Source: Photobacterium phosphoreum (lineage in GTDB: Bacteria; Pseudomonadota; Gammaproteobacteria; Enterobacterales; Vibrionaceae). Taken from it: a stretch of 64,000 nucleotides of DNA. Position 1 is the first letter of the stretch. Each line of letters starts with the position of its first letter. This document shows positions 9,060 to 18,264 of the stretch, piece by piece. The position numbers and the translations under genes were made by a program. The notes below the pieces were generated by a model, which was not told the DNA's origin, did no database searches, and saw only the letters and a program-made list of their open reading frames with translations. The DNA lies in the NCBI RefSeq assembly GCF_002954725.1, contig NZ_MSCQ01000002.1, positions 1,062,785 to 1,126,784 of the forward strand. Direction: 5' to 3'.

Positions 9060-10514
9060 ATGAATACCTCACTCAACTGGGGCTTACTATTGGTGACCGT
9101 GACTATTATGGTCGGTTTAGCCCTTTACAGTAATAAAGTGATGCACAGTAGCAAGGATGAGGGCGGTTTTTTATTAGCTGCTAACTGTTTAGGTCCTTTT
9201 GTTGGGGCCTCTACTATCGTTGCTACGGCCTTTTCGGGGTGGGGATTCATGGGATCCCCTGGGGTTGCCTATAAATATGGAGCGATTGAACTGTTAGGTA
9301 ATTTTTTCTTTGCGCCCGCGATGATTTTAGCGGTCCTTTTTTGTGCGCGATTTCTCCATCAAAAAGCGCAAACTATGGGTACATTGACAATAGCTGAATA
9401 TATTGCCGTCAGTCATGAGGGTCCACAAAGTGTAAAACGTATTACCCAAGCATTCTGTGCCATTATCACCATTGTGTTATTACTGATTTTTCTAGTGGGA
9501 CAAATTAAAGCATTAGGGTTATTAGCAGGACAATGGCTCGGTATCAGTCAAACAACCGCCTCGTTTATTATGGTAGCGATCATTATTCTCTACACCTCTA
9601 TTGGTGGGCTGGCTGCGGTTGCGTTTACGGATACTTTTATGGTACTCGGGATGTGTTTATCTGCCATTATTATTATGGTGACTATTTTTACAGATTTACC
9701 GCCACAGGTATTAATAGAACAACTTAATGCTATTGATAAAAACTTGTTAGATCCGCAAGATTCAGGCCCTTATGGAAGTAGTCGCTGGCATGTGTTGATG
9801 GTGCTGCCCTATGCGTTTATCTACAGTGCAACCCTGCCTTATATGTCGGTGCGATTTATGGCGTTTGCGAATACCACTAAATTGCATCATGTGGCCGCCT
9901 ATATGACCCCAATGGCATGTTTATTAAGCCTTGTGCCTATTGTTGGGTGTTATATTCGAGTAAAAGTCCCCACCCTGACCAATCCTGACGATGCAATGCC
10001 CGTCTTTCTTACCCAATTCCTGTCGCCCTATTTATCTGCAATTGTTACTTTATTTATTTTATTTGCAATGAAATCAACCGCAAATTCAGTCTTACACGCT
10101 ATTTCAGGGGCGGTATCGCATGATTTACGTCAGGCACTATGGCCACATTCATCACTGACGGCAAAGCAGCTATTATTACTTAATCGCAGTGCTGTGTTTG
10201 GGCTCGGTGGGCTCGGGTTTATTATTATGCTCTTTGCACCACCATTTATGTTGTCCATGCTAGCCATTTTAGGCTCGGGAACATTGATGGCGGCATTAGT
10301 CGCACCAACCTTATTAGCCCATTGGTTACCCGGTAATATTTATGCCGCACTCAGTGCATTAGTGATTGGTTTTTTTAGTGGGTGCTTATTGTTTGTTGAG
10401 TTTCATCTAGGCTGGGTTGAAGCCCCTCTTTATGCTTCATTATTAGCATGCTGCAGTTATGCACTAGTAGCAAAATGTAGCCAATATCAATTAATCGCTA
10501 ATTATTTACGTTAG
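9060..10514 (+). CDS. Sodium:solute symporter (SSS family)
   Basis: A 484-residue polytopic membrane protein with about 13 helices and SSS features: an N-terminal GPFVGASTIVATAFSGWGFMG stretch split over helix 2, GGLAAVAFTDT in the middle and ATPL-type loops. It has AAGG ahead of the ATG and is the last gene of the three-gene operon, ending at a terminator shared with the convergent AraC gene. SSS proteins couple sodium to uptake of sugars, amino acids, carboxylates or other organic solutes. The neighbouring amidinotransferase suggests, but does not show, that the substrate is an amino or guanidino compound. Confidence 0.87.
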   Translation: MNTSLNWGLLLVTVTIMVGLALYSNKVMHSSKDEGGFLLAANCLGPFVGASTIVATAFSGWGFMGSPGVAYKYGAIELLGNFFFAPAMILAVLFCARFLHQKAQTMGTLTIAEYIAVSHEGPQSVKRITQAFCAIITIVLLLIFLVGQIKALGLLAGQWLGISQTTASFIMVAIIILYTSIGGLAAVAFTDTFMVLGMCLSAIIIMVTIFTDLPPQVLIEQLNAIDKNLLDPQDSGPYGSSRWHVLMVLPYAFIYSATLPYMSVRFMAFANTTKLHHVAAYMTPMACLLSLVPIVGCYIRVKVPTLTNPDDAMPVFLTQFLSPYLSAIVTLFILFAMKSTANSVLHAISGAVSHDLRQALWPHSSLTAKQLLLLNRSAVFGLGGLGFIIMLFAPPFMLSMLAILGSGTLMAALVAPTLLAHWLPGNIYAALSALVIGFFSGCLLFVEFHLGWVEAPLYASLLACCSYALVAKCSQYQLIANYLR

Positions 10515-10533
10515 CCTAAAACCGAGACATAAA

Positions 10534-10573
10534 AACAACAAGAGAATAATGTTTGCGTTATGCTCTTGTTGTT
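10534..10573. terminator. Convergent terminator, symporter/AraC
   Basis: Perfect 11-bp stem AACAACAAGAG/CTCTTGTTGTT (10534-10544 with 10563-10573) lying between the convergent symporter and AraC genes; it touches the AraC stop codon. The AT-rich arms give T-rich 3' ends on both strands. Confidence 0.7.
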
Positions 10574-11489
10574 ATAGCACAGCTTCGGTTTGCCATTGAT
10601 GAAATTGTTTTTGCACTTGGCCTTGTATCGATTGTGAATGACCAATATTTTCCCGTAACGCAACGTGATTGGCTCGATAATGCCGAGGGGTGACATGCAA
10701 TAATGTTTTAAATTTTTCATTAAAGTTTGATAACGATGAAAAGCCTACTTCTGCCCCGATATGAGCAATACTCCAATCTGTCGACACTAAATATCTTGCT
10801 GCTTGTTTCACCCGCTGCTCAATTAAATATTGCCGAAATGTCACACCAAGATGAGTATGAAAAAACCGCGAAAATGTACTTTCAGCCATGTGTAATTGCT
10901 GGGCAACAATAGTCACTGTCAGTGGCTCAGCAAGATTGGTGGCAAGATATTGCAGCACACTATCAATACGATTTTCAGTTCTTTTAGTGGTAGAAAAAGC
11001 AAGCTGATGGGTTTCTAATATTTGACTAGGTTGTGTTTTTGTTAATTGATCAAGTAACATTAATATATTAAGCAATTGCTTAAAATCAAAAGTATTCTCG
11101 ATGTTATCCATAATCTCAAATAATGGGTCTAACCACTCACTTTCAAATAATAACCCTTGTTTTGCATGATCTAACATATTTTTTATTTTACTAAACTGCA
11201 CACTATCAATAAACGTTTGGCCTAATGCATTTAGTCTAAAATGCAACACATCTCCTACACAAATCTTATTATTATCAATATTAATTTTAAATGGATTAAA
11301 AGGTGCTAATAATACTAATTGCCCTACTACTAATGGTGTTTGAGTTGATGATAAATGTAATATACAGCCATTTTGTTTAGGACGAATCAATATATAATCA
11401 GCGCCAAAAATAAAATTCTTATTTTCAGTTAATGGTTGTAAATCAAACATTAAAAATTTAGGTGTATTTGCTATTATCTTCTGATACAT
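10572..11489 (-). CDS. AraC-family transcriptional regulator
   Basis: A 305-residue regulator with a poorly conserved N-terminal effector domain and a C-terminal double helix-turn-helix of about 100 residues (LATNLAEPLTVTIVAQQLHM... FSRFFHTHLGVTFRQYL ... HIGAEVGFSSLSNFNEKFK), followed by a non-conserved tail. A very purine-rich ribosome site (AGGGGGG) lies just before the ATG. It is divergent from the amidinotransferase gene and convergent with the transporter operon, so it is the natural candidate to control one or both. The inducer is unknown. Confidence 0.87.
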   Translation of the reverse strand: MYQKIIANTPKFLMFDLQPLTENKNFIFGADYILIRPKQNGCILHLSSTQTPLVVGQLVLLAPFNPFKINIDNNKICVGDVLHFRLNALGQTFIDSVQFSKIKNMLDHAKQGLLFESEWLDPLFEIMDNIENTFDFKQLLNILMLLDQLTKTQPSQILETHQLAFSTTKRTENRIDSVLQYLATNLAEPLTVTIVAQQLHMAESTFSRFFHTHLGVTFRQYLIEQRVKQAARYLVSTDWSIAHIGAEVGFSSLSNFNEKFKTLLHVTPRHYRANHVALRENIGHSQSIQGQVQKQFHQWQTEAVL

Positions 11490-11849
11490 AATCCCCCCTT
11501 TTTTTATGCCTCCATTATTACCACTTTATACGACAGATCTAGATGGTTTAGTTGAAAGTGGGCGGCTATTCACTGACACTATATATCCTTTTTTTAAATA
11601 TGTGATATACCATCTAAGTTTTTAAGTAATAACTGAAATAAGCATACTCATAATGCCATAAATATCATCCTTACTGATTGTTTTTTATTCTTCATAATAA
11701 AGAGTTGTAACAACCACGATAAATTCCACTCTCAGCATATAATCGACATTTATCGGCAGAACTTCGCTATAAAATGCATTTTAAAGGCGCATTATAAATG
11801 TATTGAAGAGCACAACATAAAGCCTTTAATAGCGAGAAGCAGCGACATA

Positions 11850-11908
11850 ACACATTGTTAAATAACAATAATAAACATCTATTATCGGGCGTTAAATAAA
11901 CAATGTGT
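11850..11908. promoter_or_regulatory. Inverted repeat upstream of amidinotransferase
   Basis: Arms ACACATTGTT (11850-11859) and AACAATGTGT (11899-11908) are perfect inverted copies separated by 39 bp, ending about 48 bp before the amidinotransferase start. Each arm sits next to a GTTAAATAA copy. The spacing could suit looping or two dimer sites for a regulator such as the divergent AraC protein. The rest of the 467-bp gap shows nothing further. Confidence 0.4.
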
Positions 11909-11956
11909 CAATAAACACTGTTTCAATACAACGATTCGTTCTCATGGAGAATTGCA

Positions 11957-13189
11957 ATGAGTATTTCTAACGACTTTTATCCTAATGCTTCTTTACCTCT
12001 TGAGCGTAAAGAATCCGGTGTACCTTATGTTAGACCTGGCTTACATGTTGAATCTTATAATGATTTTGATCCTCTTCGCCATGTCATCGTGGGTATTGCT
12101 GATAACCAACATATTCCAGAAGCTTGCCCTGCGAGTAATGAAAAAATTCCTGCAGACTCTCCAATGCGTGGCAGTAAGGCTGGTCGTCGTACTCAAGAAT
12201 CTATCGATCGGGCTAATGAGTGTTTAAATGGCTTTGCTCAGATCCTTGAAAATCGCGGTATTATCGTCGACCGTCCAGGGGCAGTTGACTGGCATAATAG
12301 TATCAATACACCTGATTTTTCAATTAGTTCTGGCTTTGGTTGTATGCCGCCTCGTGACTGCTTGCTTACCATGGGTAAAAGTATGTTAATGGCACCGATG
12401 AGCTTTCGTAGCCGCTATTTCGAATATTTGGCATATACCGATCTTCTTCGTGAGTATTTTGAATCAGATCAACAATGTATGATCGAACAAGCACCACGCC
12501 CACGTTTATCAGATGATAGTTTCCGTATGGATTATGTCGCCGCCTATGAATATCTATCTGATGAAGAAACAATGGCACGTTCATTAAATAAAGAATACAG
12601 CACCAGAGAGACCGATATTTTATTTGATGCCGCAGATGTGATGCGTTTAGGGAAAGATATCTTTGTTCAACATGGCCTTACTACTAACTTAGCCGGTATT
12701 CACTGGATCAAGCGTAAATATGAACTAATGGGTTACCGTATTCATACATTAAGCTTTGCTGATAACCATCCGATTCATATTGATGCAACATTCTGTCCTC
12801 TACGCCCAGGACTCATGTTACTCAATCCACATCGACCATTATTTGCTGGCCAACGTGAAATTTTCGAAAAGAACGATTGGCAGATTGTTGAAGCCGTTAA
12901 ACCTGCATGGGATAACCCTCCACCTCTTTGCTATTCAAGCACATGGTTATCAATGAATACATTAATCATTGATCATAAAACTGTCTGTGTTGAAGCCAGT
13001 GAAAAAGCCCAAATGGAGCAATTTGATAAGCTTGGCTTTAATGTTATTCCAGTCGATTTACGTGATGCTTATGCATTTGGTGGTGGTCTACATTGTGCAA
13101 CGGCAGATGTATGGCGTGAAGGTAAATGTGAAGATTATTTCCCTAATCAATTTAGCGGATCACATAATATTGAGCATTGGGAATACTAA
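11957..13189 (+). CDS. Glycine amidinotransferase-like enzyme
   Basis: A 410-residue member of the arginine:X amidinotransferase family (pentein fold), similar to vertebrate AGAT and to cyanobacterial toxin-pathway amidinotransferases. These enzymes move an amidino group from arginine to an amine acceptor such as glycine, leaving ornithine. The catalytic triad is present by alignment to memory of human AGAT: Asp224 in FDAAD, His274 in HIDATF and nucleophile Cys380 in GGGLHCATADV. The domain is full length. Strong ribosome site (GGAG). It forms a single-gene unit closed by a clear terminator and is divergent from an AraC regulator. No guanidinoacetate methyltransferase or ornithine-handling gene is nearby, so the acceptor and product are unknown. 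Confidence 0.85.
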   Translation: MSISNDFYPNASLPLERKESGVPYVRPGLHVESYNDFDPLRHVIVGIADNQHIPEACPASNEKIPADSPMRGSKAGRRTQESIDRANECLNGFAQILENRGIIVDRPGAVDWHNSINTPDFSISSGFGCMPPRDCLLTMGKSMLMAPMSFRSRYFEYLAYTDLLREYFESDQQCMIEQAPRPRLSDDSFRMDYVAAYEYLSDEETMARSLNKEYSTRETDILFDAADVMRLGKDIFVQHGLTTNLAGIHWIKRKYELMGYRIHTLSFADNHPIHIDATFCPLRPGLMLLNPHRPLFAGQREIFEKNDWQIVEAVKPAWDNPPPLCYSSTWLSMNTLIIDHKTVCVEASEKAQMEQFDKLGFNVIPVDLRDAYAFGGGLHCATADVWREGKCEDYFPNQFSGSHNIEHWEY

Positions 13190-13217
13190 TTAACTCTCCA
13201 TTTATACTTTTATATTC

Positions 13218-13252
13218 GCCCCTTAATTGCAATATTATTAAGGGGCTTTTTT
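13218..13252 (+). terminator. Rho-independent terminator after amidinotransferase
   Basis: Perfect 10-bp stem GCCCCTTAAT/ATTAAGGGGC (13218-13227 with 13237-13246), 9-nt loop, then six T residues. Confidence 0.93.
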
Positions 13253-13429
13253 ATCGCTATAGTTTATTAAATCAAGCATAAAAAAAGAGCTAACGAGGGC
13301 TCAAAAATGTTATATCACTGATAATTAGCAACCAAAATGGTTTTTATTTGTCAGTGCTAAATAAAGTATTAATTTAATTAGCACATATCAGTATATAAAG
13401 AACAGAATAAAACACAGTCTTATTTATAT

Positions 13430-15709
13430 TTATAATGTTCCACCTAATGAAAGATAAAATGAGCTTTCACCGGTAGACGTTTGACCATAACTTAAATAAA
13501 CTGGACCTAAAATAGAATCGACCGCAACATAAACACTACCCGCAGTGATTGCACTATTCCAACTCATTTCAGAACTGCGATCCCACACTCCTCCCTTTTC
13601 AAGCGAAGCGCCAACATAGACTGGTAATTTAATCGCACCAAAATTATTATCAATCACTCGATAACGATAAACTAAGCTGGTTAAAGCACTATAGCGTCCA
13701 TTTAATTCATAACGATGATAACCCGATAAATTAAATAGCCCGCCAAGATCTTGTGCATAAATAGGCAATAAATTATCGGCATCTGAGCCAGCTGTTTTCA
13801 TAGAAGCGACAACGGTATGTCTATTATATGTAAATGGTTTAATTATCGATAGCTTATAATATACTGTATCTCCGGCTTCCCGCTTACCAAAATCAGGTCG
13901 ACGTAAGGTATTACTATAGCCAATTTCACTATTAAAATAAGAGCCGTTAGCGGGAAAGAAAAAGCTGTCTAAATCATCATAAGTCAGATCGAGATAGGGA
14001 CCATACAAATCATAATTGTCTTTACGATCAATTGAAGAAAGAGTAATGCTACCCGTTTGAGCTTGATAACCTAACGTTAATGCCGCCCAAGGCTTAATAT
14101 TCCATCCCATTTCGACATAAGCATTAGTTTGATTATATTTAGCATCAATATTTTTTAATTCATTTGCATTTAGATCATAATACGTAAAATTATCAAACCG
14201 ACGAATTTCATTACTGGTTTCGGCACCAAAGGCAGTAAAAAAGTGTTGTTGATAATCGATTGGAAAATAAAATTCAGTGGTGATATTTTTCCAACTGCCT
14301 AATTGCCATTCAAGTAACCACTCTCCACCTTTATCAGTAAGATCGGTGTAAATATATTGAGCACCAAATGAAAAATCAGAACGACTTTCAAAGTCATCTT
14401 CAAATGCGAGACTAAAGTTTAAATATCCGGGTCCCCAAGACTTTTCATTAATATCCATAATAAGAATATTTTTATTGTTTTTTTGTTTTATTGAATAATT
14501 AATTCGCCCATAAATATCTTCACTTTGTAAACGTTTTACCGCCTGTTCTAATTCATCGTTAGAAATCACTTTCCCTATTTTTAATTCTAATTGGGATAAT
14601 AATGTTTTATCGGGTAAATTAGTATTATTAATAATTTCGATATCATCAATAAAATAAGAATCATGAGCCGATAAATGTACTCGGCGAATATTTTTTTGTT
14701 TATTATATTCGGCATAATCTTGGGAAGATAACTGATAAGGTAATAAACGTGGTAGTGACGCTAATGTTATTTTTCGACCCGCTTGATAAGCTTGCTCAAG
14801 TTTATCAAAATCAGCTGCAGTCATGAACGAAACATTTGGTTGTAAATAAATATCACTTGGCTTCATTAAGCTTTTTTGAAAATCAGCACTGGCATTAGTC
14901 ATATAAGTTGTTAATTGCGACACAATATTTAACGCACTGTCTAAGTCTTTTTTCGGCATTAAACTATCACGAAGATCTACCGCAATAATCACATCAGCAC
15001 CAAGCTGTTTGGCAACATCAACAGGCATATTATTAACAACCCCGCCATCGACCAATAATTTATTATCTAAATGAACAGGTTTTAACGCGCCAGGTACGGT
15101 CATTGAAGCTTGCATTGCAGTAGCTAAATGGCCAGACCCAATGACAACAGGTGTGACTTTAGTAATATCCGTCGCAACACTACGATAAGGAATAGCTAAA
15201 CGATCAAAGGTTTTTAGTGCGGGTAGATTATTGGTAAGCTGACGTAAAATAACCGCTAAGCCTTGTCCTTGAAAAGCACCAGGACGAGATTTAAACTCAC
15301 CATCAATATCTAAACCCAAATCAGTATGTAATTGATAAGTATCATTTTGTTTTTTTCTACGTAACGATAAATCATTACGACTCGCGCGATCTATATAACC
15401 AGTGTTCCAATTAGTCTCAAACGTACGTTGTTTAACTTCTTTCGCTGAAAGTCCCATCGCATACATACCGCCAACATAAGCTCCCATACTGGTGCCTGTA
15501 ACGATATCTACGGGAATACGGTTTTCTTCTAGCACCTCAAGCACGCCAATATGGGCGGCACCTTTAGCACCACCACCGCTAAGCACTAAACCAATTTTAG
15601 GACGCTCAATAACGGGACGATCTGCTGCTGCAGCATAGACATTAGCAGTCGGTGTACTAATAATAATACAAAATAAAACACCGCTAAGATCCTTTTTACT
15701 GAACAACAT
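13430..15709 (-). CDS. Patatin-like phospholipase with POTRA and beta-barrel (type Vd-like)
   Basis: A 759-residue exported protein. A signal peptide (about 1-28) is followed by a patatin domain: oxyanion loop SGGGAKGAAHIG (44-55), nucleophile Ser74 in GTSMG and catalytic Asp221 in DGG. A POTRA-like segment follows (about 350-420), then a C-terminal 16-strand-type barrel of the BamA/TamA surface-antigen family. This is the layout of PlpD-type (type Vd) autotransporters, which carry a lipase through or at the outer membrane. GGAG precedes the ATG. It stands alone, next to the rctB terminator; no co-transcribed partner is seen. Similar genes are widespread in Gammaproteobacteria. Confidence 0.9.
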   Translation of the reverse strand: MLFSKKDLSGVLFCIIISTPTANVYAAAADRPVIERPKIGLVLSGGGAKGAAHIGVLEVLEENRIPVDIVTGTSMGAYVGGMYAMGLSAKEVKQRTFETNWNTGYIDRASRNDLSLRRKKQNDTYQLHTDLGLDIDGEFKSRPGAFQGQGLAVILRQLTNNLPALKTFDRLAIPYRSVATDITKVTPVVIGSGHLATAMQASMTVPGALKPVHLDNKLLVDGGVVNNMPVDVAKQLGADVIIAVDLRDSLMPKKDLDSALNIVSQLTTYMTNASADFQKSLMKPSDIYLQPNVSFMTAADFDKLEQAYQAGRKITLASLPRLLPYQLSSQDYAEYNKQKNIRRVHLSAHDSYFIDDIEIINNTNLPDKTLLSQLELKIGKVISNDELEQAVKRLQSEDIYGRINYSIKQKNNKNILIMDINEKSWGPGYLNFSLAFEDDFESRSDFSFGAQYIYTDLTDKGGEWLLEWQLGSWKNITTEFYFPIDYQQHFFTAFGAETSNEIRRFDNFTYYDLNANELKNIDAKYNQTNAYVEMGWNIKPWAALTLGYQAQTGSITLSSIDRKDNYDLYGPYLDLTYDDLDSFFFPANGSYFNSEIGYSNTLRRPDFGKREAGDTVYYKLSIIKPFTYNRHTVVASMKTAGSDADNLLPIYAQDLGGLFNLSGYHRYELNGRYSALTSLVYRYRVIDNNFGAIKLPVYVGASLEKGGVWDRSSEMSWNSAITAGSVYVAVDSILGPVYLSYGQTSTGESSFYLSLGGTL

Positions 15710-15784
15710 CGTCTAACTCCGTTAACAATAATACTTAGTAACACGTAATACAGATCCGCTATAACATGCTAACTCTTTGATGTT

Positions 15785-15821
15785 TATTAAAACAAAAAGA
15801 GAGTCTATAAGCACTCTCTTT
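15785..15821 (-). terminator. Terminator of rctB
   Basis: 9-bp stem AAAGAGAGT/ACTCTCTTT (15796-15804 with 15813-15821) followed on the minus strand by TTTTTGTTTTAAT, 17 bp after the rctB stop codon. Confidence 0.85.
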
Positions 15822-15837
15822 CTTGATACTTCGCAGA

Positions 15838-17838
15838 TTATATACCTTTCGCTACATCATCTAATGCGCTTAATACTTGATCGGTAATATGACCTTCATG
15901 GACTAATTTACAAACCTTACGGCGCACAGCTAAACCTGATATTAAGCGCTCAATGGACAAATGACGCTCATCTTGACGGCTATTATACAACTCAACCGTT
16001 TTACTTAAGGTCTCATAGCTGACGCGTTCACCCGCAACATGAAGCCAATCAAGCTTCTCTAAATAGCCATGACACTCTTCTGTAATTGTCGTCGCTGGAT
16101 GCCCTGTCATTGCCGATAATGCCGTTATACTGCGTTGTAGCGCTTCAGAAGAGGTGTATTTAGATAAAACGATGGTGAGCTCATCCGCGTTAATTTCAAC
16201 TAAATGCTTACGTAACTTAATTCGACGCCCTAAACGACCACGAGGACGTGGTTCTTTACGTTGAATAGGTTCAAATTCACCATCAATAATCGCTGATAAT
16301 TGATCCAATGCTTGTTTGGGCATAATCTCATTACGTAATGGATTCGGCATTGTAGGTGCCATATTACGCTTGCCTTCATTGGTTGTTTTTGCGCGAGAAT
16401 AACGAATAACTTCTTCGGCATCAGATTTAATATCAATCCGATAATCAGTATAACGCTTATCAATTTCTTCAGCAGAAATGGTTAAGTGATAGCCCCATAG
16501 ATTCACAGCAAACATGGTTTCTGTCACTTTTCCTTCCGCTAATTTTTTCAATTCACGAATAATATCTGAAGAAAAACGACGCCATTCAATATTCCTTGCA
16601 AGCTTTTGATTCAATTCACTTAAAAGCATTGAATCAACCACTCTACGAGACATTCTACTTCTAAAAAATGTGTACAGTTGAAACACTAAAGTATGTTGAC
16701 GTAAAATCTCGGGTGGAAATAAGAAAAAGTAATCACGCGTTAATAATTCATCAAAAAAGGAAGGTTCCCAAACCAGAATATACAGATTTGGTTTGATTCG
16801 AATCTCACCATCTTCACCTTCTTGAGGGGCCTCTTCTGATGCTGTAATGGTACGCGCGATAAATCTAAATCGATCACTTTTAAAACCTTCTGGCATGTTT
16901 TCACTTAGCCAACGGCCAGTTAGTTCATGTAATTGAAAGTCAGTGAATTCAATACGATCAATACTTTCGCGAATTGAATCACGCGCAGGTCCACTGTCTT
17001 TTTTACCGCGTAATGCCAATATATCGGTAATGTATACAGGGGTTTTATTTGCCATTGATCGTAGTTGAATTTCATAATCAGCAAGATGATGATCATGGTA
17101 TTGTACTGTTAACGTAAACAATGCAAATAAGGTCATAAGATCATCAACAGTCATGATCGACTTTGACGATCGTGTTTCAATGATCGCTTTAGTACCACTG
17201 ATCGCCACCATCGCTTTTTGATAACTTTTTTTAGTACGTGGTGGTGCTAAAGCCTGATCAATGATACCAGCCCAACTGGTGGGTGATACCACAATTTGAT
17301 CGGCTTCATCTGGCATTGACGGCGGAGTGCCCAAACCATATTCAGTCAGTAAACGACGATTAACAGGATTTTGGGCTAATGCTTTTGAACGTTTTTGTTT
17401 TTCACGTTGCTTAAATTGTTCAGAAAGTAAACTTCCAGTGCCAAGTTGAGAAATGAGCAATGCTGGATTAATAAAGTGATGTAACATTGTTTTGCCAGCT
17501 AAACCTTCTTCAAAGCGCACCGGTTGTTGATTAAATAAACCAACAGTAACGGCGGCTCGTAAGCGTTGCTGAATAGCGGCTCGTGTTAATTGCCCTTCTG
17601 TCGCTTCGATAAGTTCTGTTGTTGAAACCATACCATCTTGGGTTGATAGGCCACGTAATGAAATAATATTCAATAGCTCAATAATACTTTTGGTTACACC
17701 TTTAAAATGTTGGTACTGAGGTAACCAGTCTACCAAATTTGCTGGGATCACAAATAAATGACCATCTTTGTGTGATCTTGGTGCTTCGATCAATATTTTA
17801 TCAATCGGATTTTTTTTTGTATTTCGAGCGGAATTCAT
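15838..17838 (-). CDS. rctB: Chromosome II replication initiator RctB
   Basis: A 666-residue protein recognised as RctB, the initiator unique to chromosome II of Vibrionaceae; Vibrio cholerae RctB is about 658 residues. Long stretches match from memory, for example the HKDGHLF opening, QYQHFKGVTKSIIELLNIISLRGL, ITDILALRGKKDSGPARDSI, FFLFPPEILRQHTLVFQLY and the basic RGRLGRRIKLRKHLVEINADE region. RctB binds methylated 12-mer iterons to open the origin and binds 39/29-mer sites that restrain initiation and its own expression. The gene is transcribed away from the origin, with AT-rich DNA and one ATGATCA site immediately upstream suggesting autoregulation. The least conserved part is the extreme N-terminus. 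Confidence 0.98.
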   Translation of the reverse strand: MNSARNTKKNPIDKILIEAPRSHKDGHLFVIPANLVDWLPQYQHFKGVTKSIIELLNIISLRGLSTQDGMVSTTELIEATEGQLTRAAIQQRLRAAVTVGLFNQQPVRFEEGLAGKTMLHHFINPALLISQLGTGSLLSEQFKQREKQKRSKALAQNPVNRRLLTEYGLGTPPSMPDEADQIVVSPTSWAGIIDQALAPPRTKKSYQKAMVAISGTKAIIETRSSKSIMTVDDLMTLFALFTLTVQYHDHHLADYEIQLRSMANKTPVYITDILALRGKKDSGPARDSIRESIDRIEFTDFQLHELTGRWLSENMPEGFKSDRFRFIARTITASEEAPQEGEDGEIRIKPNLYILVWEPSFFDELLTRDYFFLFPPEILRQHTLVFQLYTFFRSRMSRRVVDSMLLSELNQKLARNIEWRRFSSDIIRELKKLAEGKVTETMFAVNLWGYHLTISAEEIDKRYTDYRIDIKSDAEEVIRYSRAKTTNEGKRNMAPTMPNPLRNEIMPKQALDQLSAIIDGEFEPIQRKEPRPRGRLGRRIKLRKHLVEINADELTIVLSKYTSSEALQRSITALSAMTGHPATTITEECHGYLEKLDWLHVAGERVSYETLSKTVELYNSRQDERHLSIERLISGLAVRRKVCKLVHEGHITDQVLSALDDVAKGI

Positions 17839-17875
17839 TTGTCATTAGCCGTAGAAGCATCATCTTTCCGTAAAG

Positions 17876-18035
17876 ATTAATAGAAAAAGATCAATAAATA
17901 AAGTTTTTTATTTAATGTTTTTTAAACTGATCTTTATGATTAAAACTGATCTTATTGATAATATGATCTAATGATCAGGTGATTTTTTTACATGTAACAT
18001 ATTGTTTATAAATGATATTATTTAAAGTGGTATTG
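17876..18035. other. AT-rich DUE-like segment with TGAT ladder
   Basis: About 160 bp of very AT-rich DNA between rctB and the iterons. Seven TGAT tetramers occur on the plus strand, starting at 17928, 17937, 17947, 17956, 17964, 17972 and 17980, i.e. every 8-10 bp (ATCA on the other strand). Repeats of this kind in the unwinding element have been linked in Vibrio cholerae to single-strand binding by RctB. One member (17971-17977) is a full ATGATCA. Confidence 0.75.
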
Positions 18036-18165
18036 GAACGATGATCAATGTAAAGACAGAAGCATGATCATATAGAGATTGAAAGCATGATCATCATAAC
18101 GGTGGAACGATGATCATTAGTAAGTTGAAAACATGATCAGGATAAAGTTGAAAGCATGATCATCA
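18035..18165. repeat. Six RctB iterons with exact 23-bp phasing
   Basis: ATGATCA cores start at 18041, 18064, 18087, 18110, 18133 and 18156: six direct copies spaced exactly 23 bp. Flanks are related, typically GTTGAAAGC or GTGGAACG before the core. Six 12-mers in direct orientation are the defining element of the minimal ori2 in Vibrio cholerae; a 23-bp period places them on one face of the helix about every two turns. Confidence 0.96.
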
Positions 18166-18189
18166 TCAGTTATCACCTTTTCCACAATG

Positions 18190-18198
18190 TTATCCACA
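18190..18198 (+). promoter_or_regulatory. DnaA box
   Basis: TTATCCACA is a perfect strong DnaA box, 28 bp after the last iteron core. A weaker related copy, TTTTCCACA, is at 18178-18186. DnaA is needed together with RctB at ori2. Confidence 0.93.
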
Positions 18199-18264
18199 GT
18201 GCGAGTAGAAAGAGGTGTATTTGCAGTACTGAAAGTGACGGTTCATACAAGATGATGCGCTTTT

